Shown here: one piece after another, positions 1-6,308 of the stretch | How the letters are laid out: each line of letters begins with the position of its first letter | Numbering within the stretch: position 1 is the stretch's first letter | Source of the DNA: Acidobacteriota bacterium | GTDB lineage: Bacteria; Acidobacteriota; Thermoanaerobaculia; UBA5066 | NCBI GenBank assembly: GCA_016789625.1 | Contig: JAEUQS010000609.1 | Coordinates: 1 to 16,599, forward strand | DNA: 16,599 nucleotides | Direction: 5' to 3' | The notes under the pieces: model-generated | What the model was told of the DNA's origin: nothing | Seen by the model: the letters and a program-made list of their open reading frames with translations, nothing else | Databases searched by the model: none | Program-made: the position numbers and the translations under genes

Positions 1-893
1 CCGGTTCTCGTGACGTTCGCGCCGTCCTCGGGGAGGAGCTGGTCGAGGAGCATCTCGAGGCGCTCGAGGAGCTTTTCCAGCGTCCAGATGCGAAACACGA
101 GATCGGCGGAAACGCCGAACTCCTCGAGGTGCTTGCGGACCTCCACGATCACCGCCCGGCAGGCCTCCACGTCGGCCCGCGCCGCGAGCTTCACGGCCCG
201 CCGCTCGCCCGCCATAGAGCCTTTGGCCCGCGACATGTGCGCGGCCGCGGCGACGGACTCGGGGAGCCTGAGGAAGATCGCTCCCGAAGCGATTGGGTTC
301 GCCCGGTTCCCCGCGCGGAGGCGGAAGTCGGCGGAGAGGCCCAGGCCCGAGGCCCACACCGAGAGGATGCGCAGCGCGTCGGCCATCTCCTCGCGCACGG
401 GAGCGAACGGCTCCTCGCCATTCGGGAAGAGCACCTCGAGGAGCTCCTCGACGAGGGCGAGCGGCAGCGCGGCGAGGAACGCGGCATCCGCCCGCGACGG
501 GAAGAGCCGCTCGATGAGCTCGGCGAGGTCGTCGTCGTCGGGCGGGTCGGGCAGAACGCCGCGCACGACGCGGCTGCCCAGCTCGGCGAAGAACCGGAAC
601 TGGCGGGGCAGGCCCGTCTCGGCGAAGAGGGTCCGGCAGTGGGTCTCGCGGAGCACGCTCCGGATCACCCCGGCGAGGAAGGCGGCGTGTTCGGGAGACG
701 CGCGGAGGACCGCGACGAGCGCCTCGAGCCCCGCCCGCCCCTCGCGGGTCACCGCGTGCGTGAGCGCCACGAGCCGGTCGAGCCTCGCGGGCAGCGGGAG
801 CTCCACGCCGTCCGCGGGGGGCTCGAGGAGCGGCGCGAGCGAGCCCGCGCGGCGGGGGGAGATCTCCTTCAGGAGGGCGCGGAGATCGGCCAT
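1..893 (-). CDS. Gcr-family (COG4389-like) 'site-specific recombinase' protein, N-terminal part, cut by the window edge
   Basis: An open minus-strand frame starts at ATG 893-891 (MADLRALLKEISPRRAG...) and continues without a stop to base 1, giving 297 visible residues. I recognise the family from two stretches: a middle part with LPRQFRFFAELGSRVVRGVLP and LFPSRADAAFLAALP, and a later part with the pattern ACRAVIVEVRKHLEEFGVSADLVF followed by leucine/arginine-rich helices (residues about 240-285). These match the layout of the Gcr family (PF10136), whose members usually reach about 650-700 residues, so roughly half is missing here. Despite the family name, I see no tyrosine- or serine-recombinase motif. 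Family members are, to my knowledge, membrane proteins with transmembrane segments in the C-terminal half, which is outside this window. The gene begins 10 bases after the NadR-like kinase stop on the same strand, so it may be the fourth gene of the thiamine operon. The Shine-Dalgarno is weak. The family call rests on remembered patterns. Confidence 0.72.
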   Translation of the reverse strand, partial: MADLRALLKEISPRRAGSLAPLLEPPADGVELPLPARLDRLVALTHAVTREGRAGLEALVAVLRASPEHAAFLAGVIRSVLRETHCRTLFAETGLPRQFRFFAELGSRVVRGVLPDPPDDDDLAELIERLFPSRADAAFLAALPLALVEELLEVLFPNGEEPFAPVREEMADALRILSVWASGLGLSADFRLRAGNRANPIASGAIFLRLPESVAAAAHMSRAKGSMAGERRAVKLAARADVEACRAVIVEVRKHLEEFGVSADLVFRIWTLEKLLERLEMLLDQLLPEDGANVTRT

Positions 894-903
894 CTGGCCG
901 GGA

Positions 904-1437
904 TCATGCCGGACGGCCCTGGAGGAGCGCGCGCGCCGCCGCGCGGGCGACGTCGTGGCGCGCCTCCCCGAGCCCCGAAACGAGGACGGCGTTCGCGCCG
1001 GCCTCTTCCAGGACCTCGGCAAAGAGCCGGTGCAGCTCGGTCCGGGCCTCCGGCCGGTCCCTCACGCCGTCCGCTTCCCAGGGCAGATCCGGAGCGCAGA
1101 GGAGATAGAGATCGGCCACCCGGGCGAACGCCGCCTCGCGGATCCAGCCCGCGCAGGAGCCGTAGTAGTGGCGGGAGTAGACGACCGTGGAGAGGAGGTC
1201 GGTGTCGTGGATCGCGAGCCGGCCGGCCCTGCGCAGCACGGCATCCTCCATCGCGATCTGTCCGCGTGCGATGGGCGCCACGTCGCTTTCGAGGAGCGGA
1301 CCGTCGTGGCTCTCGGCGTAGAGGCGCGAGAACTCCTCGGAGAGGGGCGCGTTCAGCTCCCGCGCGAGCAGCCGGGCGAGCGAGGTCTTGCCCGCCGACT
1401 CGCCGCCCGTCACGACGAGGCGAAGCGGGCGGCTCAT
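904..1437 (-). CDS. NadR-type P-loop kinase (ribosylnicotinamide-kinase-like AAA ATPase), possibly a thiamine kinase
   Basis: The product is 177 residues starting MSRPLRLVVTGGESAGKTSL. The Walker A loop GGESAGKTS (11-19) matches the GGESSGKS type of the NadR kinase domain. Further NadR-like marks are EEFSRLY (34-40), the Walker-B/acceptor-like HDTD (77-80) followed by a threonine, and APDLPWEADGVRD (115-127), the motif that in NadR follows the nucleotide-binding strand. The nicotinamide-nucleotide adenylyltransferase domain and the DNA-binding domain of E. coli NadR are absent, so this is the kinase domain alone. The start is set by a perfect ATGA overlap with the pnuC stop (1434-1437), which implies translational coupling to the transporter. 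In the NAD pathway such enzymes phosphorylate nicotinamide riboside after PnuC uptake. Because this operon sits under a TPP riboswitch, I infer that the substrate may be thiamine or a thiamine precursor. The sequence alone does not settle which. Confidence 0.86.
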   Translation of the reverse strand: MSRPLRLVVTGGESAGKTSLARLLARELNAPLSEEFSRLYAESHDGPLLESDVAPIARGQIAMEDAVLRRAGRLAIHDTDLLSTVVYSRHYYGSCAGWIREAAFARVADLYLLCAPDLPWEADGVRDRPEARTELHRLFAEVLEEAGANAVLVSGLGEARHDVARAAARALLQGRPA

Positions 1438-2003
1438 GCGGCGGCCCCCTTCGACGAGCGCAGCCAGTCGCGGAGGCCCATCGCGGCGAGGAGCGTGAAG
1501 ACGCCGTAGAGCGCGGCCGTGGGGCCGAGCTTCTGGGACGCGAAGAGCCCGACGCAGACGACGTCCACGAGGATCCACAGGATCCAGCTCTCGATGCGCT
1601 TTCGCGTCTGGAGGTACTGAGCGACCAGACTGAAGGCCGTCGTCCCGCCGTCCCACCAGGGCTGCGCGCCGTTCGTCGTGCGGGAGAGGAGCGCGACGAT
1701 GACCAGCGTTCCCGCCGCTCCGAGGCCGAGGAAGCCCGCGAGCCGGGCCGGCGGCGTGAACGAGGGGACGAGCGGCGCGCCGGACTCTCCGCGCCGCCAC
1801 GCGAGGAAGCCGATCACCATGAGCACCGCGTACACGATCTGGAGGCCCATCTGCGCGTAGAGGCGGGCCCCCTGGAACACGAACGTGTAGAGGACGACGT
1901 TCACGAGGCCCACGGGCCACGCCCAGAGGCTCTCCTTGGCCATCAGCCAGACGCTCGCGACCCCGATGATGGCCGCGGCGATCTCGACGAGGTCGGGCTT
2001 CAT
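1434..2003 (-). CDS. pnuC: PnuC-family vitamin transporter (probably PnuT-type thiamine transporter)
   Basis: The product is a 189-residue integral membrane protein starting MKPDLVEIAAAIIGVASVWL. It shows about seven hydrophobic segments, as expected for the PnuC fold. Family marks include ESLWAWPVGLVNVVLYTFVF (about 24-43), LYAQMGLQIVYAVLMVIGFLAW (about 48-69), and TTAFSLVAQYLQTRKRIESW followed by ILWILVDVV, where the tryptophans line the substrate path in PnuC structures. PnuC carriers move a vitamin down its gradient, and net uptake depends on phosphorylation inside the cell; the adjacent kinase fits that role. The ATG at 2003 overlaps the receptor stop as ATGA (2000-2003), and its own stop overlaps the kinase ATG as ATGA (1434-1437). 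PnuC members under TPP control in other bacteria (PnuT) carry thiamine, so the upstream riboswitch argues for thiamine over nicotinamide riboside. An automatic annotation would name it PnuC. Confidence 0.93.
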   Translation of the reverse strand: MKPDLVEIAAAIIGVASVWLMAKESLWAWPVGLVNVVLYTFVFQGARLYAQMGLQIVYAVLMVIGFLAWRRGESGAPLVPSFTPPARLAGFLGLGAAGTLVIVALLSRTTNGAQPWWDGGTTAFSLVAQYLQTRKRIESWILWILVDVVCVGLFASQKLGPTAALYGVFTLLAAMGLRDWLRSSKGAAA

Positions 2004-4297
2004 TCGATCGCGAACCCGAGCGAGACGAACGCGCTGCGCCCGCCCTGCGGATAGAAGTACGCCGATCCCGAGAGGTGCTTCGATCCCGAGGCGTCCTCGT
2101 TGAGGAACAGGTAGCTGTAGCCGCTCGGCCAGATGCGCCGGTCGTTCAGGAGGTTCACGGCCGAGACGCGGAGGCGCGGTTTGGCGCGCGGCACGAGCGA
2201 CGAGAGGTCCACCTGGAGCGAGCCGTCGAGCCGGAAGAACGACGGCGTCTCGAGGCCCGGCTGGTTCGTGTTGTCGAGCCACGACGACGCCACCCAGCGG
2301 CCCGAGAGGGAAACAGAAACGGGCGAGATCGGCGCGTAGTCCACGGTTCCCTGGAGGAGCACGGGGGGCGTCAGGAGCGGCTCGGTGTTCCGCGAGACAC
2401 GCACCTCGCTGCCCGCGTAGGCACCGCCGGCGTCGTAGATGTCGTAGAGCTGCGTCCAGCTCGACACGCGGTTCCACGAGACGTTCGCGGCGAGGGAGAG
2501 GCGCAGCCCGGCGGCGGGAGAGGCCGAAGCGTCGACCTCGAGGCCGCGGCGGAAGCTCCGCGGGGCGTTGCGGCGGATCGCGTAGCCCAGCTCGGACTGC
2601 TCCCCCGTGGCCGCGATCTCGTTGCGGAACTCCATGGCGTAGAGGTTCGCGTGGAGCGACAGAGGCCCCCGTTTCAGGTCGCCGCCCAGCTCGACGTTCA
2701 CGAGCCGCTCGGGCTTCACGGCCGTGAGGTCGAAGACGACCTGGGGATCGTCCTCGCCCTGGAAGAGATCGTTCCGCGCGGGCTCGCGCGAGGAGATGCC
2801 GGCCGAGGCGTACACCGAGAGCGCCGGCGTCAGCGTGCGGCGGGCTCCCAGCTTGGGGTTCAGGAACGTCCACGAGATGCCGCCGATGGGCTGCGTGCCT
2901 TCGTAGCGGAACCGCGCGAAGCGAAGCTGCGCGTCGGCGTAGACGATCCACGGCCCCCTCTCCCAGGCGGCCTTCACGAACGTCGAGGCCTCGTTCTTCT
3001 TCCCCGTGTTCTCGTAGAGCCGCAGACCTCGCGCGTCCCGAAAGTGATCCCGCGAGAACGTGCTCAGGTTCGCGCCCCACGTGAACGACACGTCGCCGCG
3101 TTTCGCCGTGGCCGCGAGGTTGAGCCCCACGGCCTGCCCGTCGATGCCGCTCTCCTCGAAGTAGTTCTTCGCCACGGGATCGTTCCAGAGGTACAGCTTC
3201 CCCTGCGCACCGCTGTAGTAGAGCTGGGCCGAGAGGCTCGCGCCCGAGTCGAGCGCGTGCGTGTACTGCGCGTGGAGGAGATCCTGGCCGAAGCGGTCGT
3301 GCTCCTCGGGCGCGAGGTCGTTGTGCCTCGGGTTGACCTCGAGAACGCTCTTCTCGACGGCGTAGTACGCGAGCTCCGTGCGCTCGCGGCCCAGGAACCC
3401 GAAGACCTTGAGGTACGAGCGGTCGCCCGTGTACGAGAGGCCGCCGTAGAAGCTCCGCTGCCGAACGCCCGAGTGATCGCGCGAGCCGTCGGTCTCCTGC
3501 AGCGAGACGCGTCCGTAGAGCGCGAGTCCCTTGCCGAGCGTGCCCGACTGGACGGCCACCGTCCCGCGGTGCGACTGGAAAGAGCCCGTGCCCAGCTCCC
3601 CCGAAACCGAGAACGCGTCCGCGATCGCGGCGCTCGCGAAGTTGATCGAGCCGCCGAAGGACGGCGCGCCCACCGTGGACGTGCCCACGCCGCGCTGGAT
3701 CTGGATGCTGTCGACGGCGTCGGTGAAGCCGCCGAAGTTCGCGAAGTAGACGGCCGTCTCCTCGGGGTCGTTCAGCGGCACGCCGTCGAGCGTCATGTTC
3801 ACGCGCGTCTGGCTGATGCCGCGGAGCGTGAAGTACGAATAGCCGCCCACGCTGCCCGTCTCCGAGTACGCGTTGAGCCCCGGCGTGCGCTCGAGGAGGG
3901 TGGGCATCTCCTGCCCGTAGCTCCGCGCGACGATCTCCTCTCGGTCGAGGTTCGAGGTCGTCACCGGCAACGCTTCCTCGGCGCGGATCGCGCGCACGGC
4001 GACGGACGCGACGTCGGCAACGACCCGGCCGGCCGGCTCGAGGACGACCTCGAGAAGCGGGCCGGCGGCGCGCGTCTCGAGGGCCGCGTAGCCGGGCTTC
4101 TCGACGCGGACGAGCGGGGTCTTTGCCGAAGAGACCACGTCGAGGGCGCCGCCGGCGCCCGTCTCCCCCGCGCGCACGCCGTCCACGAGGACGAACGCGC
4201 CCGCGAGGGCCCGGCCCGAGGCGTCCTTCACGAGGACCGCGACATCGGCCCTCAGAGACCCGGAAAGGAGAACCAGAAGACCCAGTGCTCGAACCAT
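2000..4297 (-). CDS. TonB-dependent outer-membrane receptor, TPP-riboswitch controlled (probable thiamine receptor)
   Basis: The product is 765 residues. A short signal peptide (MVRALGLLVLLSGSLRA, about 1-17) is followed by a small carboxypeptidase-regulatory-like beta domain (about 18-92; ASGRALAGAFVLVDGVRAGE). The plug domain spans about 108-228, with ILQ-like VARSYGQEMPTLLERTPGL, TLRGISQTRVNMTLDGVPLN and IQIQRGVGTSTVGAPSFGGSINF. The rest is a 22-strand-type barrel with a receptor-like C-terminal segment (SAYFYPQGGRSAFVSLGFAIE) that ends in Glu rather than the usual aromatic residue. The start ATG at 4297 has an excellent Shine-Dalgarno, GAGGAGG at 4310-4304, six bases upstream. It is the first gene after the TPP riboswitch and shares ATGA with pnuC. 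By its context, and by known omr-pnuT arrangements in Bacteroidetes described by comparative genomics, I infer that it takes up thiamine or a derivative. The barrel sequence itself does not reveal the ligand. Confidence 0.93.
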   Translation of the reverse strand: MVRALGLLVLLSGSLRADVAVLVKDASGRALAGAFVLVDGVRAGETGAGGALDVVSSAKTPLVRVEKPGYAALETRAAGPLLEVVLEPAGRVVADVASVAVRAIRAEEALPVTTSNLDREEIVARSYGQEMPTLLERTPGLNAYSETGSVGGYSYFTLRGISQTRVNMTLDGVPLNDPEETAVYFANFGGFTDAVDSIQIQRGVGTSTVGAPSFGGSINFASAAIADAFSVSGELGTGSFQSHRGTVAVQSGTLGKGLALYGRVSLQETDGSRDHSGVRQRSFYGGLSYTGDRSYLKVFGFLGRERTELAYYAVEKSVLEVNPRHNDLAPEEHDRFGQDLLHAQYTHALDSGASLSAQLYYSGAQGKLYLWNDPVAKNYFEESGIDGQAVGLNLAATAKRGDVSFTWGANLSTFSRDHFRDARGLRLYENTGKKNEASTFVKAAWERGPWIVYADAQLRFARFRYEGTQPIGGISWTFLNPKLGARRTLTPALSVYASAGISSREPARNDLFQGEDDPQVVFDLTAVKPERLVNVELGGDLKRGPLSLHANLYAMEFRNEIAATGEQSELGYAIRRNAPRSFRRGLEVDASASPAAGLRLSLAANVSWNRVSSWTQLYDIYDAGGAYAGSEVRVSRNTEPLLTPPVLLQGTVDYAPISPVSVSLSGRWVASSWLDNTNQPGLETPSFFRLDGSLQVDLSSLVPRAKPRLRVSAVNLLNDRRIWPSGYSYLFLNEDASGSKHLSGSAYFYPQGGRSAFVSLGFAIE

Positions 4298-4312
4298 GTA
4301 GCGCCTCCTCGG

Positions 4313-4333
4313 CCGCGCCGTTTCCCGGCGCGG
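4313..4333 (-). promoter_or_regulatory. GC hairpin abutting the Shine-Dalgarno, likely riboswitch expression platform
   Basis: In the transcript, CCGCGCCG (4333-4326), loop GGAAA, and CGGCGCGG (4320-4313) form a perfect 8-bp stem that ends two bases before the GAGGAGG Shine-Dalgarno (4310-4304) of the receptor gene. No U-tract follows, so it is not an intrinsic terminator. The 3' arm lies inside a 12-base direct repeat (AACGGCGCGGCC in the RNA, 4322-4311) whose other copy (4442-4431) is the 3' strand of aptamer arm P3. The CCGCGCCG element could therefore pair with either copy. I infer translational control; this is untested. Confidence 0.6.
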
Positions 4334-4374
4334 TGATGAGACGGACCCATTGGGGACCGTGACGACGATCGTTT

Positions 4375-4470
4375 CCTCAGCCGTTCCCTACGCCGGTGTC
4401 ACCCGGATCAGGTTCGAGGGTGTGATCTCAGGCCGCGCCGTTGATTTGGCGAGGCCACCCCTAGGCTCCG
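4375..4470 (-). promoter_or_regulatory. TPP (THI-box) riboswitch aptamer
   Basis: Read on the minus strand, this shows the conserved thiamine-pyrophosphate aptamer. It has GGGGTGGCC (P2/P3 5' side) and a P3 stem GGCC-T-CGCC / GGCG-C-GGCC with loop AAATCAAC. The invariant CTGAGATCACACCC follows, with TGAGA as the pyrimidine-binding element. Next come GAACCTGATCCGGGTGACA and CCGGCGTAGGGAA, the P4/P5 pyrophosphate-binding arm with its signature GCGTAGGGAA ending. A short P1 can form from AGCC (4467-4464) and GGCT (4382-4379). The element ends about 80 bases before the ATG of the TonB receptor gene and reads in the same direction, so it controls the receptor-pnuC-kinase operon. In this family, bound TPP represses expression. 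Identification is by motif and structure recognition, and the conserved blocks are essentially complete. Confidence 0.96.
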
Positions 4471-4479
4471 ACTGCGGCG

Positions 4480-4508
4480 ATGTGATCACCCTCGGCGACC
4501 GCCGTCAA
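4480..4508 (-). promoter_or_regulatory. Candidate sigma-70-type promoter for the riboswitch operon
   Basis: On the minus strand, TTGACG (4508-4503) is followed by a 17-base spacer and TCACAT (4485-4480), a weak -10. Transcription would start near 4473, just upstream of the riboswitch P1 (about 4468), which is the position expected for a riboswitch leader. The -10 matches only three of six consensus bases, so the call depends on the good -35, the spacing and the location. Confidence 0.45.
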
Positions 4509-4542
4509 GAGGAGCCGCTATCGTCGGGGAACGGAGGCTCCG

Positions 4543-4980
4543 ATGGCGAGGCTGCTGGACATGATTCAGAGGATGCGCGAGGGCACGGCCGAGATGCCCC
4601 CGGTGGCGAGGCTCGTGGGCTTCACGATCGATTCCCTCGAGCGGGACCGCGTGGTGATGCGGTTCGTGGCCGAGGAGCGGCACTCCAACCCGATGGGCAC
4701 GCTGCACGGCGGCATCCTCTGCGACGTGGCCGACGCCGCGATGGCGATGTCCTGGGCGACGGGCCTCGAGGACGGCGAGTCGCTCACGACGCTCGAGATC
4801 AAGATCAGCTTCCTGCGTCCGTTCTGGACGGGCCTCCTTCTCGCGGAGGGGCACGTCCTCAACCGCGGAAAGACGACGGGGCTGACCGAGTGCCACGTGC
4901 GCGACGAGAAGGGCCGCCTCGTGGCCCACGCCACGAGCACGCTCCTCACGCTGCGCGGCAGCATGGCCGAGGGCCGGTAG
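4543..4980 (+). CDS. PaaI-family hotdog-fold acyl-CoA thioesterase
   Basis: The product is 145 residues, the normal length for a single hotdog domain. The signature is NPMGTLHGGILCDVADAAMAMS (residues 49-70): HGG at 55-57, and Asp64 aligned with the catalytic acid of the PaaI-type HGGxxxxxAD motif. The core beta strands follow: LTTLEIKISFLRPFW, LLLAEGHVLNRGKTTGLTECHVRDEKGRLVAHATSTLLTL. PaaI/YbgC-like enzymes hydrolyse acyl- or aryl-CoA thioesters in the cytoplasm; the substrate cannot be read from the sequence. The start ATG at 4543 has GGAGG five bases upstream (4533-4537). The gene is divergent from the riboswitch operon, whose proposed -35 lies only about 35 bases away, and converges on the tetR gene with a five-base gap. 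I see no link to thiamine metabolism. Confidence 0.93.
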   Translation: MARLLDMIQRMREGTAEMPPVARLVGFTIDSLERDRVVMRFVAEERHSNPMGTLHGGILCDVADAAMAMSWATGLEDGESLTTLEIKISFLRPFWTGLLLAEGHVLNRGKTTGLTECHVRDEKGRLVAHATSTLLTLRGSMAEGR

Positions 4981-4985
4981 ACGGC

Positions 4986-5576
4986 TCAGGACCTCGAGAG
5001 ACCGCGCCAGACTTCGTCCACCACGCGCTCGGGCCAGTCCCTCGGGATGCCCTGGCCCGTGAGGTGCCGGGCATAGAAGGAGCCCACCAGGAGGTTGACC
5101 ACGGCGTCGAGATCGGCGCCGGGACGGATCTCTTTCCGTTCGGCCGCGGCCTCGAGCACGCGGAGGAGCATCCTCCTGCGGGGAAGGACGACCCGTTCTC
5201 TGAACGACTCGAGGAGCTCGGGCGTTTCCCCCTCCTCCACGAGCACCGTCCCGATCATCGCCATGCCCCGCGGCCGCCCCAGGCCCTTCTGGAAATGCCG
5301 CAAAGCCGCCACGAGATCGTCCCGGCACGCGCCGCGCGGCTCGGGCGCCTCCTGGGCCTGCAGGTCGGCGATCGCGGCCGTCGCGAGGTCGCTCTTCCCC
5401 CGGAAGCGGCGGTAGATCGTGGGCTTGGTGACGCCCGCGAGCGCCGCCACCGCGTCCAGCGACATGCGGGCGTATCCCGTCTCGGCGAGCAGTTTCTGGG
5501 CTGCGCGGAGGATCGCCGCTCCGGCTTCCTTGTCCCGCGGACGGCCCCGCGACATCGGCTGGTCCGCCTGTTTCAT
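4986..5576 (-). CDS. TetR/AcrR-family transcriptional regulator
   Basis: The product is 196 residues, typical for the family. The N-terminal helix-turn-helix is clear: AAILRAAQKLLAETGYARMSLDAVAALAGVTKPTIYRRFRGKSDL (about 20-64), with the recognition helix around VTKPTIYRRF. The C-terminal two thirds is the helical ligand-binding/dimerisation domain and contains the TetR_C-like stretch GMAMIGTVLVEEGETPELLESFRERVVLPRRRMLLRVLEAA. Two starts are possible: ATG 5576 (MKQADQPMSRGRPRD) and an internal Met at residue 8 (MSRGRPRD). I keep the first because GAGAG lies upstream of it. The gene is divergent from the reductase/DJ-1 operon across an 84-base region holding an inverted repeat over a promoter, so it most likely represses that operon and itself. 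The ligand is unknown. Confidence 0.95.
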   Translation of the reverse strand: MKQADQPMSRGRPRDKEAGAAILRAAQKLLAETGYARMSLDAVAALAGVTKPTIYRRFRGKSDLATAAIADLQAQEAPEPRGACRDDLVAALRHFQKGLGRPRGMAMIGTVLVEEGETPELLESFRERVVLPRRRMLLRVLEAAAERKEIRPGADLDAVVNLLVGSFYARHLTGQGIPRDWPERVVDEVWRGLSRS

Positions 5577-5583
5577 CGCACTC

Positions 5584-5613
5584 TCGACTTTTCTTTACTT
5601 GCCGGTATAGTAA
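5584..5613. promoter_or_regulatory. Candidate promoter with overlapping TetR operator
   Basis: The divergent region between tetR and the reductase gene holds an AT-rich patch that stands out from its surroundings. On the plus strand, TCGACT (5584-5589), a 16-base spacer and TATAGT (5606-5611) resemble a sigma-70 promoter, with an expected start near 5618. An inverted repeat TTACT-9-AGTAA (5595-5599 and 5609-5613; 19 bases overall) straddles the spacer and the -10, the layout of a repressor operator. Assigning it to the adjacent TetR protein is inference. Confidence 0.5.
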
Positions 5614-5660
5614 TTAAATCCGCTGTGCCCATCGTAGCGGATCACGAAGCGGAGGAAGGC

Positions 5661-6296
5661 ATGCGCATCGGAATCATCGGCTCCGGCAACGTCGGGGGAA
5701 CCCTCGGAACGGGCTTCGCGAGGGCGGGCCACGAAGTCGTCTTCGGCTTTCGCGACCCCGCTTCCCCCGGGGCGGCGAGCCTTCTCGGGCGGGCGCCCGG
5801 AACGCGGGCCGCGACCGTCGCCGAGGCCGCGGCCTCCTCCACCGTGCTCGTGCTCGCCACGCCTTACGAGGCGGCGGAGGCCGCCCTGGCCCCTGCCGGT
5901 GATCTCTCCGGGAAGATCCTCCTCGACGCCACGAACCCCATCGCGCCAGGCCTCGCGGGCGTCTCGAGCCCCGCCGGCAGCTCCGGTGCCGAGGAGATCG
6001 CGAAGCTCGCTCGCGGAGCGCGCGTCGTGAAGATCTTCAACACGGTGGGCTTCGAGGTCATGGCGAACCCTACGTTCCTGGCTGGTGCGAGGCCCGCGAC
6101 CATGCTGTACGCCGGCGACGACACCTCCGCGAAGGAGGTCGCGCACGGCCTCGCCGCCGGCCTGGGCTTCGACCCCGTCGACCTCGGCCCCCTCGCCGCG
6201 GCGCGCCTCCTCGAGCCCTTCGCCCTGGTCTGGATCCGCCTGGCGCTCGTCTGCGGCCACGGCCGCGAGACCGCCTTTCTCTACCTGCATCGCTGA
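5661..6296 (+). CDS. NAD(P)-binding oxidoreductase, F420-dependent NADP reductase-like (COG2085)
   Basis: The product is 211 residues with a Rossmann fold. The N-terminus MRIGIIGSGNVGGTLGTGFARAGHEVVFGFRDP has the GxGxxG loop (7-12), and Arg31 after the second strand favours NADP. Other family marks are ASSTVLVLATPYEAAEAAL, GKILLDATNPI (about 90-100), ARVVKIFNTVGFEVMANP (about 119-136) and DLGPLAAARLLEPFALVWIRLA near the end, the arrangement of F420-dependent NADP reductase-like proteins. Many bacterial members have no proven F420 dependence, and no F420 genes are visible here, so the electron partner is open. The ATG at 5661 is preceded by GGAGGAAGG. The gene is followed after 12 bases by the DJ-1 gene, whose Shine-Dalgarno overlaps this stop codon, so the two form an operon probably controlled by the divergent TetR. 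A role in handling reactive small molecules is inference. Confidence 0.88.
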   Translation: MRIGIIGSGNVGGTLGTGFARAGHEVVFGFRDPASPGAASLLGRAPGTRAATVAEAAASSTVLVLATPYEAAEAALAPAGDLSGKILLDATNPIAPGLAGVSSPAGSSGAEEIAKLARGARVVKIFNTVGFEVMANPTFLAGARPATMLYAGDDTSAKEVAHGLAAGLGFDPVDLGPLAAARLLEPFALVWIRLALVCGHGRETAFLYLHR

Positions 6297-6308
6297 AGGA
6301 GCAACGCC

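Noticed and set aside
1..893. Reading the 'site-specific recombinase' family label as evidence for a mobile element.
   Set aside because: No integrase catalytic motif, terminal repeats, att-like duplications or composition change is visible. The family name is probably a misnomer.
904..1437. Full-length trifunctional NadR.
   Set aside because: Only the kinase domain is encoded. The adenylyltransferase and helix-turn-helix parts are absent.
10..2054. Plus-strand open frames (10-1509 and 129-2054) that could be read as large proteins.
   Set aside because: They lie opposite the Gcr-family, kinase and pnuC genes, which have recognisable motifs and coupled starts. The plus-strand products are low-complexity.
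1434..3080. A 548-residue frame that would fuse an N-terminal extension to PnuC.
   Set aside because: The first 350 or so residues are out-of-frame translation of the receptor gene. The ATGA overlap at 2000-2003 gives a normal 189-residue PnuC.
4313..4333. Intrinsic terminator within the riboswitch leader.
   Set aside because: The stem is strong but is followed by CCGAGGAGG, the ribosome-binding site, rather than a U-tract.
2075..4336. Very long open frame on the plus strand opposite the riboswitch-controlled TonB receptor, and similar ones at 7587-10394 (+), 11604-14099 (-) and 14100-16454 (-).
   Set aside because: These are antisense shadows produced by high G+C codon use. Their translations are Arg/Glu/Ala-rich with no family features, while the opposite strand encodes clear receptors, kinase and phosphatase.
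5587..5620. AT-rich patch as an insertion scar or foreign DNA.
   Set aside because: It is only about 30 bases, lies exactly between two divergent genes, and is explained by a promoter and operator.
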